Below, in pieces: positions 45,307-54,504 of a stretch of 64,000 nucleotides of DNA (position 1 is the first letter of the stretch; each line of letters opens with the position of its first letter). The translations under genes and the position numbers were made by a program. The stretch spans positions 62,001 to 126,000 of the forward strand of contig NZ_JACHMI010000001.1 of NCBI RefSeq assembly GCF_014207985.1, in the 5' to 3' direction. The notes beneath the pieces were generated by a model. The model was not told where the DNA came from and searched no databases. It worked only from the letters and a program-made list of their open reading frames with translations. The stretch is from Nonomuraea rubra (GTDB lineage: Bacteria; Actinomycetota; Actinomycetes; Streptosporangiales; Streptosporangiaceae).

Positions 45307-45322
45307 TGAGATGTGTATCTCA
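45307..45322. promoter_or_regulatory. Palindrome between the YbaB-like and WXG100-like genes
   Basis: TGAGATGTGTATCTCA: arms TGAGAT/ATCTCA around GTGT. A TTGACA at 45300-45305 abuts it. It may control the divergent toxin-locus genes. Confidence 0.45.
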
Positions 45323-45374
45323 TGAACGGTGATAGTTACGCGATCACCGACATATGTCGCTATGGTGACCGGCC

Positions 45375-45689
45375 ATGACGGGATTCGAGATCGCGTCGGG
45401 TGCGATGGGGCGCGAAGCCGAGCACGTCGGCACCCACGGGGCGGATTACCAGGCCGCGCTGCAGCGGCTGTGGGAACGGGGCAACGGAGTCTCCTCCTGG
45501 GGTGACGACGGGCTGTTCGGCGGCTTCGCCGCCGCCTACGCCGAGTGCACCCAGGTCTCGCTGATGGCTCTCCTGGGGGTTTCTGGAGAGATCACCGGCA
45601 CCGGAGAAGGGCTCGCCGCCACGGCCAGAACCACGAGCGCGGCCGAGGCGGTCATCGCCGAGGACGTGGGACGCATCTCATGGGCCTGA
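45375..45689 (+). CDS. WXG100-like secretion-associated protein
   Basis: 104 residues. Helical with the W-x-G-like turn VSSWGDDGLFGGF near the middle and small hydrophobic helices on both sides, as in ESAT-6/WXG100 proteins that accompany type VII secreted effectors. Its end overlaps the next gene by 10 bases, so the two are coupled. Family fit is moderate. Confidence 0.65.
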   Translation: MTGFEIASGAMGREAEHVGTHGADYQAALQRLWERGNGVSSWGDDGLFGGFAAAYAECTQVSLMALLGVSGEITGTGEGLAATARTTSAAEAVIAEDVGRISWA

Positions 45690-46678
45690 CACTCCCGCCC
45701 GAACTGAACGGGTTCCTCGGGATGCTCGGCGTGCCGTGGCCGAACATCGACGAGGACGAGATCAAGAAGGACGCCGGCGCCTGGCGTACCGTACAGGCCG
45801 GATCGCAGCCGGTGGGCGAGGCCGCCGACGCGTCGGTCCGCAGGACGCAGCAGTTCCACCGCGGTGAGTCCGCCATGGCGGCGGCGCAGCACTGGAACCG
45901 GGTCGGCGGCGACAGCGGCCACGTCTCCCAGGCCGCGGCCGCCGCCCGGGTGGCGCCGGTGGCGCTCGACGGCACCGCCGCCGTGGTGAGCGCGGTGAAG
46001 GTGGCCGTGGGCATGCAAGCGGCGGCCGGGCTGGCCTCGGTCGTCCAGGCGGTGGCCTTCGGCGGCGCGGTGGGTGTCACGGCGGCCACCGCACGGATGT
46101 ACCTGACGCGGCAGGCCATGGCCAAGGTGATGCGCGAGGGCGCCGAGGGCACCGGGAGGGTGCTGGCTCCTGCGATGGCCCGCCGGGTGACCGATCCGAT
46201 GCGCCGCATCCTGGACAACCTGCGCCGCCCGGGAGGCCCCGGAGGAACTCCGGCGCTGGCCGGAGCCGGTGGCCGGGTGCCTGTCCGGCCCTCCGGGCTC
46301 AGGAACCCGAACGGCCCGCGCTCCGTCCGGGACGGCATGGCCCAGATGGGCCGCCGCAACAACAGGGACAACTCCGGAGGCCGTGGCAGGGGCCGCGGAC
46401 GGGGTGGAGGCAGCAGCGGCGGCAGCAGCGGCGGTGGCGGAGGCTGGTTCAGGAGAGACTCGACAGGAAAGGTGCACGGCGAACTGCCCAACGGAACGAG
46501 GGGCATGTCGGAGGAGCAGGGCAAGGCGGCCAGGGACGCGCTACGGGGAAGCATCAGGAAGAGACGGCAGGAGCAGGACCGGCTCGGCCAGGAGGTCGGG
46601 CACGAGGAGAGAATTCGCAGAGAGCAGGAGGCTCTTCGCAAGATCGAAGAGGAAGGCAAGCGGAAGAGATGGTGGTGA
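45680..46678 (+). CDS. Probable type VII-secreted polymorphic toxin-like protein
   Basis: 332 residues. An N-terminal helical region (about 1-90, WRTVQAGSQPVGEAADASV), a hydrophobic helix region (about 92-150), a basic Arg/Gly/Ser linker rich in Gly and Ser (about 215-255) and a C-terminal 77-residue domain (about 256-332; WFRRDSTGKVHGELP, GMSEEQGKAARDALRGSIRKRR, EQEALRKIEEEG) make up a trunk-linker-toxin layout. The C-terminal domain is small, basic and separable, as expected of a toxin, but its activity is not recognised. The following gene is an immunity candidate. Confidence 0.6.
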   Translation: MGLTLPPELNGFLGMLGVPWPNIDEDEIKKDAGAWRTVQAGSQPVGEAADASVRRTQQFHRGESAMAAAQHWNRVGGDSGHVSQAAAAARVAPVALDGTAAVVSAVKVAVGMQAAAGLASVVQAVAFGGAVGVTAATARMYLTRQAMAKVMREGAEGTGRVLAPAMARRVTDPMRRILDNLRRPGGPGGTPALAGAGGRVPVRPSGLRNPNGPRSVRDGMAQMGRRNNRDNSGGRGRGRGRGGGSSGGSSGGGGGWFRRDSTGKVHGELPNGTRGMSEEQGKAARDALRGSIRKRRQEQDRLGQEVGHEERIRREQEALRKIEEEGKRKRWW

Positions 46679-46684
46679 TGGCCG

Positions 46685-47353
46685 ATGCAGACACAAACCG
46701 GTGACGACCTAATCCAGCGTCTCCTGACGCATGCGGCCGACGACGCCGTCGTAGGCCCGGCCTCCAACGACCTGCTCGACGAGTTCTGGGCCGGCTACCC
46801 CGTCACCAACCTCGTCAGGCTGCTGCACAGCGGTGACGACAAGCTCATCCGGACCGGCGCCTGGCTGCTGTCCGAGCTGGGGGAGCTCGGCGGCGCGCTG
46901 ATCGGCGAGGTCCCCGCTCTGCTGTCCCATCCGCTGCGTCAGGTGCGCTTCTTCGCGATCGACGTCGTGCTCGTCAACGGCCGGACCTGGAACGGCCCGC
47001 TTATCGCCCAGACCATGAACCTGAGCCTGGATCCCGAGAGCGCCGTTCGCTGGAAGGTGCTCGGGTTCCTGTTCGAGGCCTCGACCGAGCAGCTCAGAGC
47101 AGGGGCGATGAGCCTGGAACCGGGCCGCGTCAAGGAGTCGGCCGAGTGGCTGGTCCGGCACGACGACGAGCAGCCCGATCCGCGTGACGTCGTGGCCCGG
47201 CTCGAAGGGCCGGACCTCGTGGCCAGGCTGTTCGCCGCCGCGGTCGCCGCACGCTGGTCCGAGGAGGATCCGAACCTGCTCATGCACGCCGCAGCCGCGG
47301 AGGACGAGGAGATCCGCTCGTTCGCCCAAGGCCTGCTGGAGGACGAAGACTGA
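46685..47353 (+). CDS. HEAT-like protein, candidate immunity protein
   Basis: 222 residues of repeated helical pairs (LIRTGAWLLSELGELGG, HPLRQVRFFAIDVVLVN, SAVRWKVLGFLFEAS, DLVARLFAAAVAARWSEE, NLLMHAAAAEDEEIRSFA), the pattern of HEAT/armadillo solenoids. It is acidic, no signal peptide. It lies seven bases after the toxin-like gene, a usual place for immunity. The ATG 46685 has only a weak GGTGG upstream. It converges on a secreted protein one base away. Confidence 0.65.
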   Translation: MQTQTGDDLIQRLLTHAADDAVVGPASNDLLDEFWAGYPVTNLVRLLHSGDDKLIRTGAWLLSELGELGGALIGEVPALLSHPLRQVRFFAIDVVLVNGRTWNGPLIAQTMNLSLDPESAVRWKVLGFLFEASTEQLRAGAMSLEPGRVKESAEWLVRHDDEQPDPRDVVARLEGPDLVARLFAAAVAARWSEEDPNLLMHAAAAEDEEIRSFAQGLLEDED

Positions 47354-47354
47354 C

Positions 47355-47774
47355 TCAGTCGGGCGCCCAGTACTTCTCCATGATCTGGTCCAGGTGCCTG
47401 ACCACAGGCTGCCAGGTCGCGGGCAGGTCGTAAACACTGGCCCGGCGCCTGTCGTAGGCCAGCGTGAACGTGATGAAGTCCGCCCCCTGCGGCGCCCGCT
47501 GCGACCGGCCGATCTTCAGGTGCCTGAGCTGGCCGCGCAGCCTGCGCTCCTCCTTGGCGGTCAGGCACTTGTCGATGGTCGGCCCCGTACGGCGGCTGAG
47601 CCGCGCGCACCCGTTGCCGAAGACGATCACGCGGTCGTTCAGCCCCGCGAAGCCGCCCTGCTTGCGCAGCTCCACGAGCACCCGCTTCGGGGCGACCTCC
47701 GCCTGCGCCGGAGCCATGGACGTGCTCAGCACCGGCACGAGCACGGGCAGGAGCACGATTCGCCAGATCCTCAT
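47355..47774 (-). CDS. Small secreted hypothetical protein
   Basis: 139 residues. Signal peptide MRIWRIVLLPVLVPVLSTSMAPAQA (about 1-25), then a soluble domain with a Cys pair (FGNGCARLS, DKCLTAKEE) and an acidic-basic helix. ATG 47774 is used because a signal peptide follows. No family recognised. It lies in the gap between the toxin locus and the GH9 gene. Confidence 0.75.
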   Translation of the reverse strand: MRIWRIVLLPVLVPVLSTSMAPAQAEVAPKRVLVELRKQGGFAGLNDRVIVFGNGCARLSRRTGPTIDKCLTAKEERRLRGQLRHLKIGRSQRAPQGADFITFTLAYDRRRASVYDLPATWQPVVRHLDQIMEKYWAPD

Positions 47775-47816
47775 GTCCCTAGGACGTATCAGGACCCCGA
47801 TCGGCTCATTCGGAAA

Positions 47817-47845
47817 TCCCCTGGGCATCCGCGACGCCCAGGGGA
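47817..47845 (-). terminator. Terminator of the second GH9 gene
   Basis: A 10-bp stem (47817-47826 with 47836-47845) 10 bases past the GH9 stop; on the minus strand a short T-run follows. Confidence 0.7.
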
Positions 47846-47854
47846 CTCTCTCCG

Positions 47855-50383
47855 TTACTTGCAGCGCACGCCGTTGAGGTGGAACACCTCGGGCGCCGGG
47901 TTGGGGCCGGAGGCGTTCGTGCCGTTGAACCCGAACGTCACCTTCTGCCCCGGCTTGATCTTTCCGTTCCAGCGCAGGTCCTTCGCCGTAACCACCGAGC
48001 CGGACTGCGACAGCGCCGCGCCCCAGGCGTGCCCGGCGCGCTGACCGCTCAGGAACGACCAGCGCAGGCTCCAGCCGTCCACCGGCTCCTTGCCGGTGTT
48101 CTCGATCACGACCTGCGCGGTGAACCCGCCGGGCCACGCGCCGTGCGCGGTGTAGCGGACCCGGCAGTCCGCGCGCCCGCCCCTGTCGGACAGGAACGCC
48201 GAGACCCAGGCCAGCGGGGAGTTCCAGTTGATGGTCAGCTCGTTCGTGGCCCACGACTCGATGTGGTCGATGTAGCAGAACTGCGGCTTGCAGCCCGTGA
48301 GCAGCCGTTGCGCGAGCGGGTCCTGGATGGCGGAGTTCGGGCCGCCGGACAGCGTGCCGACCGGCGGGTTCGGCAGGGCGGGGTCGAGCTGGCGGGCGTA
48401 CCAGCGGCTGTGCTGGTTCTTCGAGGCCACCTCGCCGTAACCGGTGACGTACGACTGGTTGAGCGCGTTGCGGCCGAGGATGTAGTCCATGCCCTCACGC
48501 ACGGCCGCGCGGTACTTCTCCCGGCCGGTCAGGTCGTAGGCGGTGGCCATGACGACCATGTTGTTCAGCACCAGGTTGTTGGAGCCCCAGTCGAAGTCCG
48601 GCGGGTTGTACGGCAGGCCGTACGGGTGCGCCGTCTGGATCGCCAGGTACTTCTCGGCCCCCTCGACCACCGACTCCCGCACCCGGGCCCGGTCCGGCAG
48701 CGCGTTCGGCACGGTCGCCAGCTCCAGGCGGCCGAGCTGGGCGGTGTTGCCCCAGTCGAAGCCGCGCTCGCGCCAGACGTCGCCGGTGTGGTGCGGCGAG
48801 GCCAGCACGAAGTCCCTGAACTCCTTCTCGCCTGTCGTGATGAACAGCTCCGCCGCCGCCCAGTAGAACTCGTCGCTCACGTCGCCGTCGCTGTACGCGC
48901 CGCCGCCGACGCCGTCGTTCGGGTCGGCGTACTTCTCGGGGTTCGCCCTGGCCGCCGCCCACGCCTTGCGGGCCGCCGCGAGGTTCCTGGCGGCGAACGC
49001 GGCGTCGTACGGGGCGTACAGGCGGGCGGCCTGCGCGGCCGTCGCCGCCAGGTTCAGCGTGGCCGCCGTGGACGGCGGGTGCAGCTCGCGGAGCTGCGGG
49101 TCCAGGTGCGGCAGCAGGGGCAGGCCGGTCCAGTTCTGGTCGTGGATCTTGTGGTGCGCCATGCCCGCGAACGGCTTGCCGTCCGGCACCTGCATGCTCA
49201 GCAGGAACTCCTGCTCCCAGCGGGCCTCGTCCAGGATGTCCGGCCGGCCGTTGCCGCTCTCCGGGATGTCGAGCTGGCCGTCTCCGAACGCGGCCTTGTC
49301 GCGCTCGTAGGTGGCCATGAGCTGGTGCACGGAGATGCCGCCGTTGACGACGTACTTGCCGTGGTCGCCGGCGTCGTACCAGCCGCCCTTGACGTTCAGG
49401 CTGTAGTCGCAGACGCCCGGCTGGCAGGGCACCTCCACGTCGCCCTGGTTCGGCGCGACGCCGACGTGGCCCGCGGGCCTGCCGTAACCCGGCCTGAGGT
49501 CGTCGCGGATCTCGATGCCGCTGCGCTGGGTGTAGTAGAACTTCAGCGCGTCCACCGGGAGCCGGTCGTAGAGGTCGGCCGCGAGGTCGAACGGCCTGCT
49601 CGTCTCACCGTCGGCCGTCAGCGTGTAGCCCTCGCCCGCCTTGCGATAGGAGCCGAAGTCGAGCGTGTGCACGTTCTGGCCGGAGCTGGCGTCCACACCC
49701 CTGGGGACGGTCTCGCCGCTGGCGACCGTCTCCTTGTCGGCGTTCTTCAGCTCCCACTCCAGCGGCTCGGTCGCCTCGGTGACCAGCGTGGCCTTCTTGG
49801 GGCCCGCGGGCAGGTAACCCACCATGTTCACGCGGACGCGCGGGCCGGTGTCCGGCTCGTACTCCTCTGGTTCGGCGCCGCCCTTGAGCGACACGTCGTC
49901 CATGCAGAACCTCCAAGGCTCGGCGCTGCCGCCCAACTGGAAGACCACCTGCGCGTTCGGCAGCGACACGGGAGCGGTGAACGTGTAGGAGTAGCTGTTG
50001 CCCGAGACGCTCATCTCCGGCGCGGCCGACAGGTACTGCGTCCAGGGGTCCACGGGGAGCTGGATCAGCGCCCTGCCGACCTTGGCCGGGGTCGCGGAGG
50101 CGAAGAACCGGTAGGCGTACGTCTCGCCCTCCACCAGGGGGAGGTCGTTCTGGCCGATGATGACGTCCCACGGGTTGGCGGTGCCGCCGGGGATGTCGGC
50201 GCAGGCCCGGCCGTCCTGCACGGTGAGGGTGGTGTTGCCGGTGCTCCACCAGGGGGCGGTGCCGGCGTCGAAGGAACCGTTCACGATCTGCTCGGGTCCC
50301 TCGTCCTCGGCCTGCGCGGCCGTGGCGGGGAACAGGGCGACCATGGTGGAAAGGGCCAGTAAGGCGGCCCGCAATCGGGTCAT
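47855..50383 (-). CDS. GH9 cellulase, CBM4-type/Ig-like/GH9/CBM2
   Basis: 842 residues. Signal peptide (about 1-25), an N-terminal carbohydrate-binding module (about 30-170, [15 protein letters not shown]), an Ig-like CelD_N domain (about 180-265), the GH9 domain (about 275-735) with [12 protein letters not shown] near residue 335 and the acid Glu715 ([11 protein letters not shown]), and a C-terminal CBM2 (about 742-842). It resembles T. fusca Cel9B but lacks FN3. A perfect CelR site lies 22 bases before the ATG and a TGAAACTTTCA element lies 112 bases upstream. It is a secreted endoglucanase, 45 kb from the main cluster but clearly in the CelR regulon. Confidence 0.93.
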   Translation of the reverse strand: MTRLRAALLALSTMVALFPATAAQAEDEGPEQIVNGSFDAGTAPWWSTGNTTLTVQDGRACADIPGGTANPWDVIIGQNDLPLVEGETYAYRFFASATPAKVGRALIQLPVDPWTQYLSAAPEMSVSGNSYSYTFTAPVSLPNAQVVFQLGGSAEPWRFCMDDVSLKGGAEPEEYEPDTGPRVRVNMVGYLPAGPKKATLVTEATEPLEWELKNADKETVASGETVPRGVDASSGQNVHTLDFGSYRKAGEGYTLTADGETSRPFDLAADLYDRLPVDALKFYYTQRSGIEIRDDLRPGYGRPAGHVGVAPNQGDVEVPCQPGVCDYSLNVKGGWYDAGDHGKYVVNGGISVHQLMATYERDKAAFGDGQLDIPESGNGRPDILDEARWEQEFLLSMQVPDGKPFAGMAHHKIHDQNWTGLPLLPHLDPQLRELHPPSTAATLNLAATAAQAARLYAPYDAAFAARNLAAARKAWAAARANPEKYADPNDGVGGGAYSDGDVSDEFYWAAAELFITTGEKEFRDFVLASPHHTGDVWRERGFDWGNTAQLGRLELATVPNALPDRARVRESVVEGAEKYLAIQTAHPYGLPYNPPDFDWGSNNLVLNNMVVMATAYDLTGREKYRAAVREGMDYILGRNALNQSYVTGYGEVASKNQHSRWYARQLDPALPNPPVGTLSGGPNSAIQDPLAQRLLTGCKPQFCYIDHIESWATNELTINWNSPLAWVSAFLSDRGGRADCRVRYTAHGAWPGGFTAQVVIENTGKEPVDGWSLRWSFLSGQRAGHAWGAALSQSGSVVTAKDLRWNGKIKPGQKVTFGFNGTNASGPNPAPEVFHLNGVRCK

Positions 50384-50405
50384 GGAGGTCCTTGGGACGG
50401 GGGGT

Positions 50406-50419
50406 TGGGAGCGCTCCCA
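50406..50419. promoter_or_regulatory. CelR operator upstream of the second GH9 gene
   Basis: TGGGAGCGCTCCCA, perfect, 22 bases before the ATG on the minus strand, the same spacing as at celR. Confidence 0.92.
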
Positions 50420-50495
50420 AAACAGCGCGGAATCCGATCCTCCTTTCCCGCCGCCGCCCCGTCAACGGCTGCGCACAGGGCGGTCCCGAGAATCG

Positions 50496-50506
50496 TGAAA
50501 CTTTCA
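50496..50506. promoter_or_regulatory. TGAAACTTTCA palindrome upstream of the second GH9 gene
   Basis: Identical to 5648-5658 upstream of the LPMO gene; 112 bases before the GH9 ATG and just after the AfsR-like gene's stop. Confidence 0.5.
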
Positions 50507-50512
50507 TGGCTG

Positions 50513-53500
50513 TCAGCGCACCAAGTGCCGGATGATCGCCTCGGCCCTGTGCTGGTCGTACGGTGCGGACAGGCGGTTCGCGGCGGCCAGGGCCTGCTCC
50601 GCCGCCTTGCGCGCCGGGTTGTGCCTGCCGGCCGCGGTCAGGACGAGGGCGCGGGACCAGCCGATCCTGGCCGCGGCGCCCGGGTTCCTGGTGACGTACC
50701 GCGTCAGGTGGGTGTGGAGGAGGCGGGCGGCCGGGACGAGGTCCGGCCGGGGGGCGAGGGACCAGAGGAGGCCGGCGAGGCCGGACCAGCACTCCAGCAT
50801 GCCGCGGTGGGCGGATGGCAGGCGTCCGGCCAGGGCGAGCACGTCGGTGAGCGCCTGCCGTGCGGTGCCGTCCGCCGTGCCGCGTTCCAGGGTGTGGAGG
50901 CGGGCGGTGGCGGTGAGCAGGCGCATGTCCTGGATGGTGCGCATGGCGGGGCCGTCCCTGAGGCCGAGCTGCTTCTCCTGGGAGCGGCGGCGTTCGATCG
51001 AGGTGCGGGCCGCCGCCAGGACCTGCTGGAGGTGTTGCGGGGGTGCCGGGTCCAGGCGGAGCATGGCTTCGGCCTGGCCGAGCAGGCACCAGTGGCGGGC
51101 GATGTCGTTGCCGCCCAGGCGGCCGGCGGCCTGCTCCGCCGTGGCGGCGAACAGCTCCGCCGCCGTTTCGAACCGGCCCTGCCAGAGTGCCGTCTCGGCG
51201 AGCAGGCCCGAGCAGTTCTCGGCCACGCGCGGGGCGAGCGTCCTGGCGCGGCACTCGGCGAACGCGTGGCGGGCCGCTTCGAACGCGCCCGTGTAGAGGT
51301 GGTCCAGGCCGCGGGCCAGATGGGTGCGGTGCGCGGCCTCCGCGGCGTGCTCGACGTTCGCGAGGGCGCGGTCGGCGAGCGTGCCGTAGCGGTTGGCCAG
51401 GCGGTGGCGGCCGGCGACGCGGGCGATCGTGGCGGCGTTCGCATACGCCTCCGCCCGCAACGCCGCGTCACCCGACGCGTCGGGGTGGGTCGCTTGTGCG
51501 GCGTTGCCCGGCTTGTCGGGATCCAGCCGCGGGGTGTCGCCGGCGCGCTCGGCGGCGTTGAGCTGGCGGAGGGAGGCGGCGAGCATCGTCGGCAGGTCCT
51601 GCTGGTGGTAGGCGAGGCGGGCCAGCATGGTCAGCGCCTGTGCGGCCTCGCGTCCCTCGGGGGTGGGGCGGGGCGGGAGCAGCCGGTGGACGAGCTGGCG
51701 GGCAGCGGCGGCCAGCGTCGCGGCGGCGAGGCCGGGGCGTGACTCGGGGAGCGGCTCGCCCAGGGTCTCCAGTGCGGCCCTGGCCAGGCGGGTGGCCTCG
51801 TGTTCCCTGGCGAGCTGGTGCTCGCTGGTTCCGGCCATCCACAGGTGGCGGGCCCGGAGCCGGGGTTCCTCCGCCGTACGGGCGAGGTGGCGGCGCATGA
51901 CGGCCGCCGACTCCTCGTACAGGCGCAGCCGCAGGCACAACGTCCAGTAGAGCTCCAGGAAGCGGGGCCGTCCCGACGCCGCCCAGGCGGGTCTGAGGTT
52001 GTCCAGCTCGGCGCCGAGCACGCGGGTGACCTCGGCGTCCGAGGCGTCCTGGAGGGCGGCGGCGTGCTGTTCGAGCAGGCGGCCGAAGTGATCGGCGTGC
52101 CGCCTGCGGGCGGCGCGGCGTTCGCCGGGGGTCAGGTGGGCGGCGGCGTACTGCTGGATGAGGGGGTGGACGGCGTACCGGCCGGAGGGGGTGAGCTGGA
52201 TCATGCTGTGGTCGACCAGGCGGACGAGGACGTCGGGGCTGGTGCGGGCGACCTCCAGGGCGGCGTCCAGCGTGCAGCCGCCGCCGAACACCGACAGCGC
52301 CGCCAGCGCCCGCCGGCCCGCCTCGTCCAGCAGGCGCCAGGAGGTCTCGAAGACGGTGCGCATGCAGGCGTGCCGCGAGCGGGCGGCGGGGCCGGGCACC
52401 GCCAGCAGGCCGAGGTCCGCGTCCAGGTGCCTGGCCAGGTCGGCGCAGGGGACGGCGCGCAGCAGGCCGGCCGCCAGCTCGATGGCCAGCGGGAGGCCGC
52501 CGGTGGCCGCGCAGATGGCGGCGACCAGGGAGGCCTCGCGGTCGGGGTCGAATCCTGGGCACGCCACGGCCGCCCTGGCCGCGAACAGCGCTTCGGCGGC
52601 CGGTGCGCTCAGCCCTTCGACGTTGATCGTCACCTGGCCGGGCAGGTCGGGGCGCCGCCTGCTCGTCGCCAGGACGCGCAGTGCCGGCGCGGCGCGGAGC
52701 AGCTCGCCGATGACCTGGTCGAGGGCGGGGAGGTGTTCGAGGTTGTCCAGGACGAGGAGGAGCGGGCGCCGGCGCGCGGACAGGGCCGACAGGAGGAGGT
52801 CGAGGGCGGGGCGCGGTGGTGAGAGGTCCACGTCCAGGCGGCGGGCCAGCGTGGTGACGGCCGCCTCGGGCCGCACCCCGGCGAACGACACGAACGCCGT
52901 CTCGGCGGGGGCCGAGGTCACGGCGGCGGCCATGGCCAGGCGGGTCTTGCCGATGCCGCCCGGCCCCACCAGGGTGACCAGGCGTTCGCGGGCCAGCAGG
53001 GCACGCAGGCGCCCGACGTCGGCGTCCCTGCCGATCAGGTGCGTGGCGGGGACGGGCACGGGAGCGCGGCGGGCGGGGGCGGCGCAGGGGGCGAGCCGCT
53101 GCCTGACCGCGCGGGTCTCGGGCGCGGGCTCGACGCCCAGCTCGGCGGTCAGCCGCCGCCGCAGCTCGTCGTAGCAGGCCAGCGCCCCGGCCCGGTTGCC
53201 CGCCCGGGCGAGCGCCGTCATGAGCAGCCGGTGCGCCTCCTCGTCGTACGGGTCGAGCCCCGCCACGAGGTGCGCCAGCCGTACGACCTGCTCGGCCGGC
53301 TCGTCCTTTCCGGCCGCCAGCAGCACCTCGCGCAGCAGCAGCCGCACGCCCCTGCGCTCGCACTCCAGCCACTCGGCGAACGCGGGAGCGTCGCAGAAGG
53401 AGATCCCGGCCATGAAGTCCCCGCGCCACAGCCGCAGCGCCTCGGCCACGGTCGGCGCCTGGGCCAGGTGGCGGCGGTCCACGAAGCAGCCGTCGGCCGC

Positions 53501-53770
53501 GCGCAGGCGTACGTGCTCCCGGGTGACGTCCAGCCAGCCGCCGACCTCCTTGCGCAGCTCGGACAGCGCCAGGCGCAGGCTGCCCCTGGCGTTGGCGTCC
53601 GGACGCTCGCCCCACAGCAGCGTGGCCAGCTCGGCGCGCGGCCGGGGCACGGCCGTGGTGGCGAGGTAGCAGAGCAGGGCGCGCGCCTTGGCCGAGCGCA
53701 CGCCCACGGGCGCACCCCCGACGGACAGCTCCGGCGAGCCGAGCAGGAGCACGGTCAGCGACTCCCTCAT
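50513..53770 (-). CDS. AfsR/SARP-like regulator with NB-ARC and TPR domains
   Basis: 1085 residues. A winged-helix OmpR-type DNA-binding domain (about 5-95), a BTAD domain (about 100-225), an NB-ARC ATPase (about 245-500) with Walker A GPGGIGKT (269-276), Walker B LLLVLDNLEHL and ATSRRRPDLP, and a long TPR-like helical tail (about 580-1085). These STAND regulators activate antibiotic or enzyme genes on ligand or protein signals. It ends 129 bases before the GH9 start region, with no operon link. It starts at ATG 53770 opposite a small secreted protein gene. A direct link to cellulases is only a guess from position. Confidence 0.88.
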   Translation of the reverse strand: MRESLTVLLLGSPELSVGGAPVGVRSAKARALLCYLATTAVPRPRAELATLLWGERPDANARGSLRLALSELRKEVGGWLDVTREHVRLRAADGCFVDRRHLAQAPTVAEALRLWRGDFMAGISFCDAPAFAEWLECERRGVRLLLREVLLAAGKDEPAEQVVRLAHLVAGLDPYDEEAHRLLMTALARAGNRAGALACYDELRRRLTAELGVEPAPETRAVRQRLAPCAAPARRAPVPVPATHLIGRDADVGRLRALLARERLVTLVGPGGIGKTRLAMAAAVTSAPAETAFVSFAGVRPEAAVTTLARRLDVDLSPPRPALDLLLSALSARRRPLLLVLDNLEHLPALDQVIGELLRAAPALRVLATSRRRPDLPGQVTINVEGLSAPAAEALFAARAAVACPGFDPDREASLVAAICAATGGLPLAIELAAGLLRAVPCADLARHLDADLGLLAVPGPAARSRHACMRTVFETSWRLLDEAGRRALAALSVFGGGCTLDAALEVARTSPDVLVRLVDHSMIQLTPSGRYAVHPLIQQYAAAHLTPGERRAARRRHADHFGRLLEQHAAALQDASDAEVTRVLGAELDNLRPAWAASGRPRFLELYWTLCLRLRLYEESAAVMRRHLARTAEEPRLRARHLWMAGTSEHQLAREHEATRLARAALETLGEPLPESRPGLAAATLAAAARQLVHRLLPPRPTPEGREAAQALTMLARLAYHQQDLPTMLAASLRQLNAAERAGDTPRLDPDKPGNAAQATHPDASGDAALRAEAYANAATIARVAGRHRLANRYGTLADRALANVEHAAEAAHRTHLARGLDHLYTGAFEAARHAFAECRARTLAPRVAENCSGLLAETALWQGRFETAAELFAATAEQAAGRLGGNDIARHWCLLGQAEAMLRLDPAPPQHLQQVLAAARTSIERRRSQEKQLGLRDGPAMRTIQDMRLLTATARLHTLERGTADGTARQALTDVLALAGRLPSAHRGMLECWSGLAGLLWSLAPRPDLVPAARLLHTHLTRYVTRNPGAAARIGWSRALVLTAAGRHNPARKAAEQALAAANRLSAPYDQHRAEAIIRHLVR

Positions 53771-53942
53771 AGCGCGAGAGGGTAAGCGCGGACCCGGGGA
53801 GCCGACTGTGCGAAAAGTTACATTCGGCCTGTGCTCTCCATGACTTCACCAGGGCGTTAACGATGCGCTCACGGTGCCGCCCGCACATTGATGCCGCGTT
53901 CCGCGACAGTCGCGGAGCGTTCGGACATCAAGGAGAACGAGC

Positions 53943-54410
53943 ATGCGCATCCCTCAACTGATCGCCGCTCTCGCCCTCGCGGCGGGCGCGGTCGCGCCGG
54001 CGGTGGCCGCCGCCCCGGCGTACGCCATGGCGTCCTCGTGCGTCGTGACGCTGTACGACATCGAGCTGAGCAACCCCCGGGAGAAGGACGGCACCGACGA
54101 GCTCCGCTTCAAGGTCGACGGGAACTGGTATCCCCACAACGGCCACGTCACGATGAGCGGCACGAACTGGGACCGCAACCCGGAGCACTTCGACGACCCG
54201 TCAATGATCATCCGGAACACCGAGAACAAGTCCTTCGAGCTGCGTGAGATGGACCCGCCGATCGAGACCGGGGGGCAGAGCCTCGGGAACGCGTGGGCGC
54301 ACGGCCACGTGTGCGACGACCTCAGCGCGGGCGAGACCATCGAGGAGAGGAGCACCCTGTCGTCCGACAAGCACGACTACACGGTCTGGCTCAGGCTGAC
54401 CGGCCAGTAG
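53943..54410 (+). CDS. Small secreted hypothetical protein
   Basis: 155 residues with a signal peptide (about 1-30, ALAAGAVAPAVAAAPAYA). The mature part (VVTLYDIELSNPREKDGTDELRFKVDG, then Asn/Asp-rich strands) looks like a small beta protein with two cysteines. ATG 53943 follows AGGAG. Function unknown. It is followed by a hairpin terminator. Confidence 0.75.
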   Translation: MRIPQLIAALALAAGAVAPAVAAAPAYAMASSCVVTLYDIELSNPREKDGTDELRFKVDGNWYPHNGHVTMSGTNWDRNPEHFDDPSMIIRNTENKSFELREMDPPIETGGQSLGNAWAHGHVCDDLSAGETIEERSTLSSDKHDYTVWLRLTGQ

Positions 54411-54416
54411 AGCCGG

Positions 54417-54443
54417 AGGCCCCGCCACCCCCCGGCGGGGCCT
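54417..54443 (+). terminator. Hairpin after the small secreted protein gene
   Basis: A 10-bp stem (54417-54426 with 54434-54443) and 7-base loop, seven bases past the stop. Confidence 0.7.
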
Positions 54444-54504
54444 TCACCGATTCGCGGGGATCTGACAGGGTTCGAGCGTGGTTCTCACGCTGGCCGGGTG
54501 CCCG

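Noticed and set aside
54465..54480. GGGTTCGAGC resembling a tRNA T-arm.
   Set aside because: No acceptor or anticodon stem can be folded around it, and it lies in the leader of the PucR-type gene.
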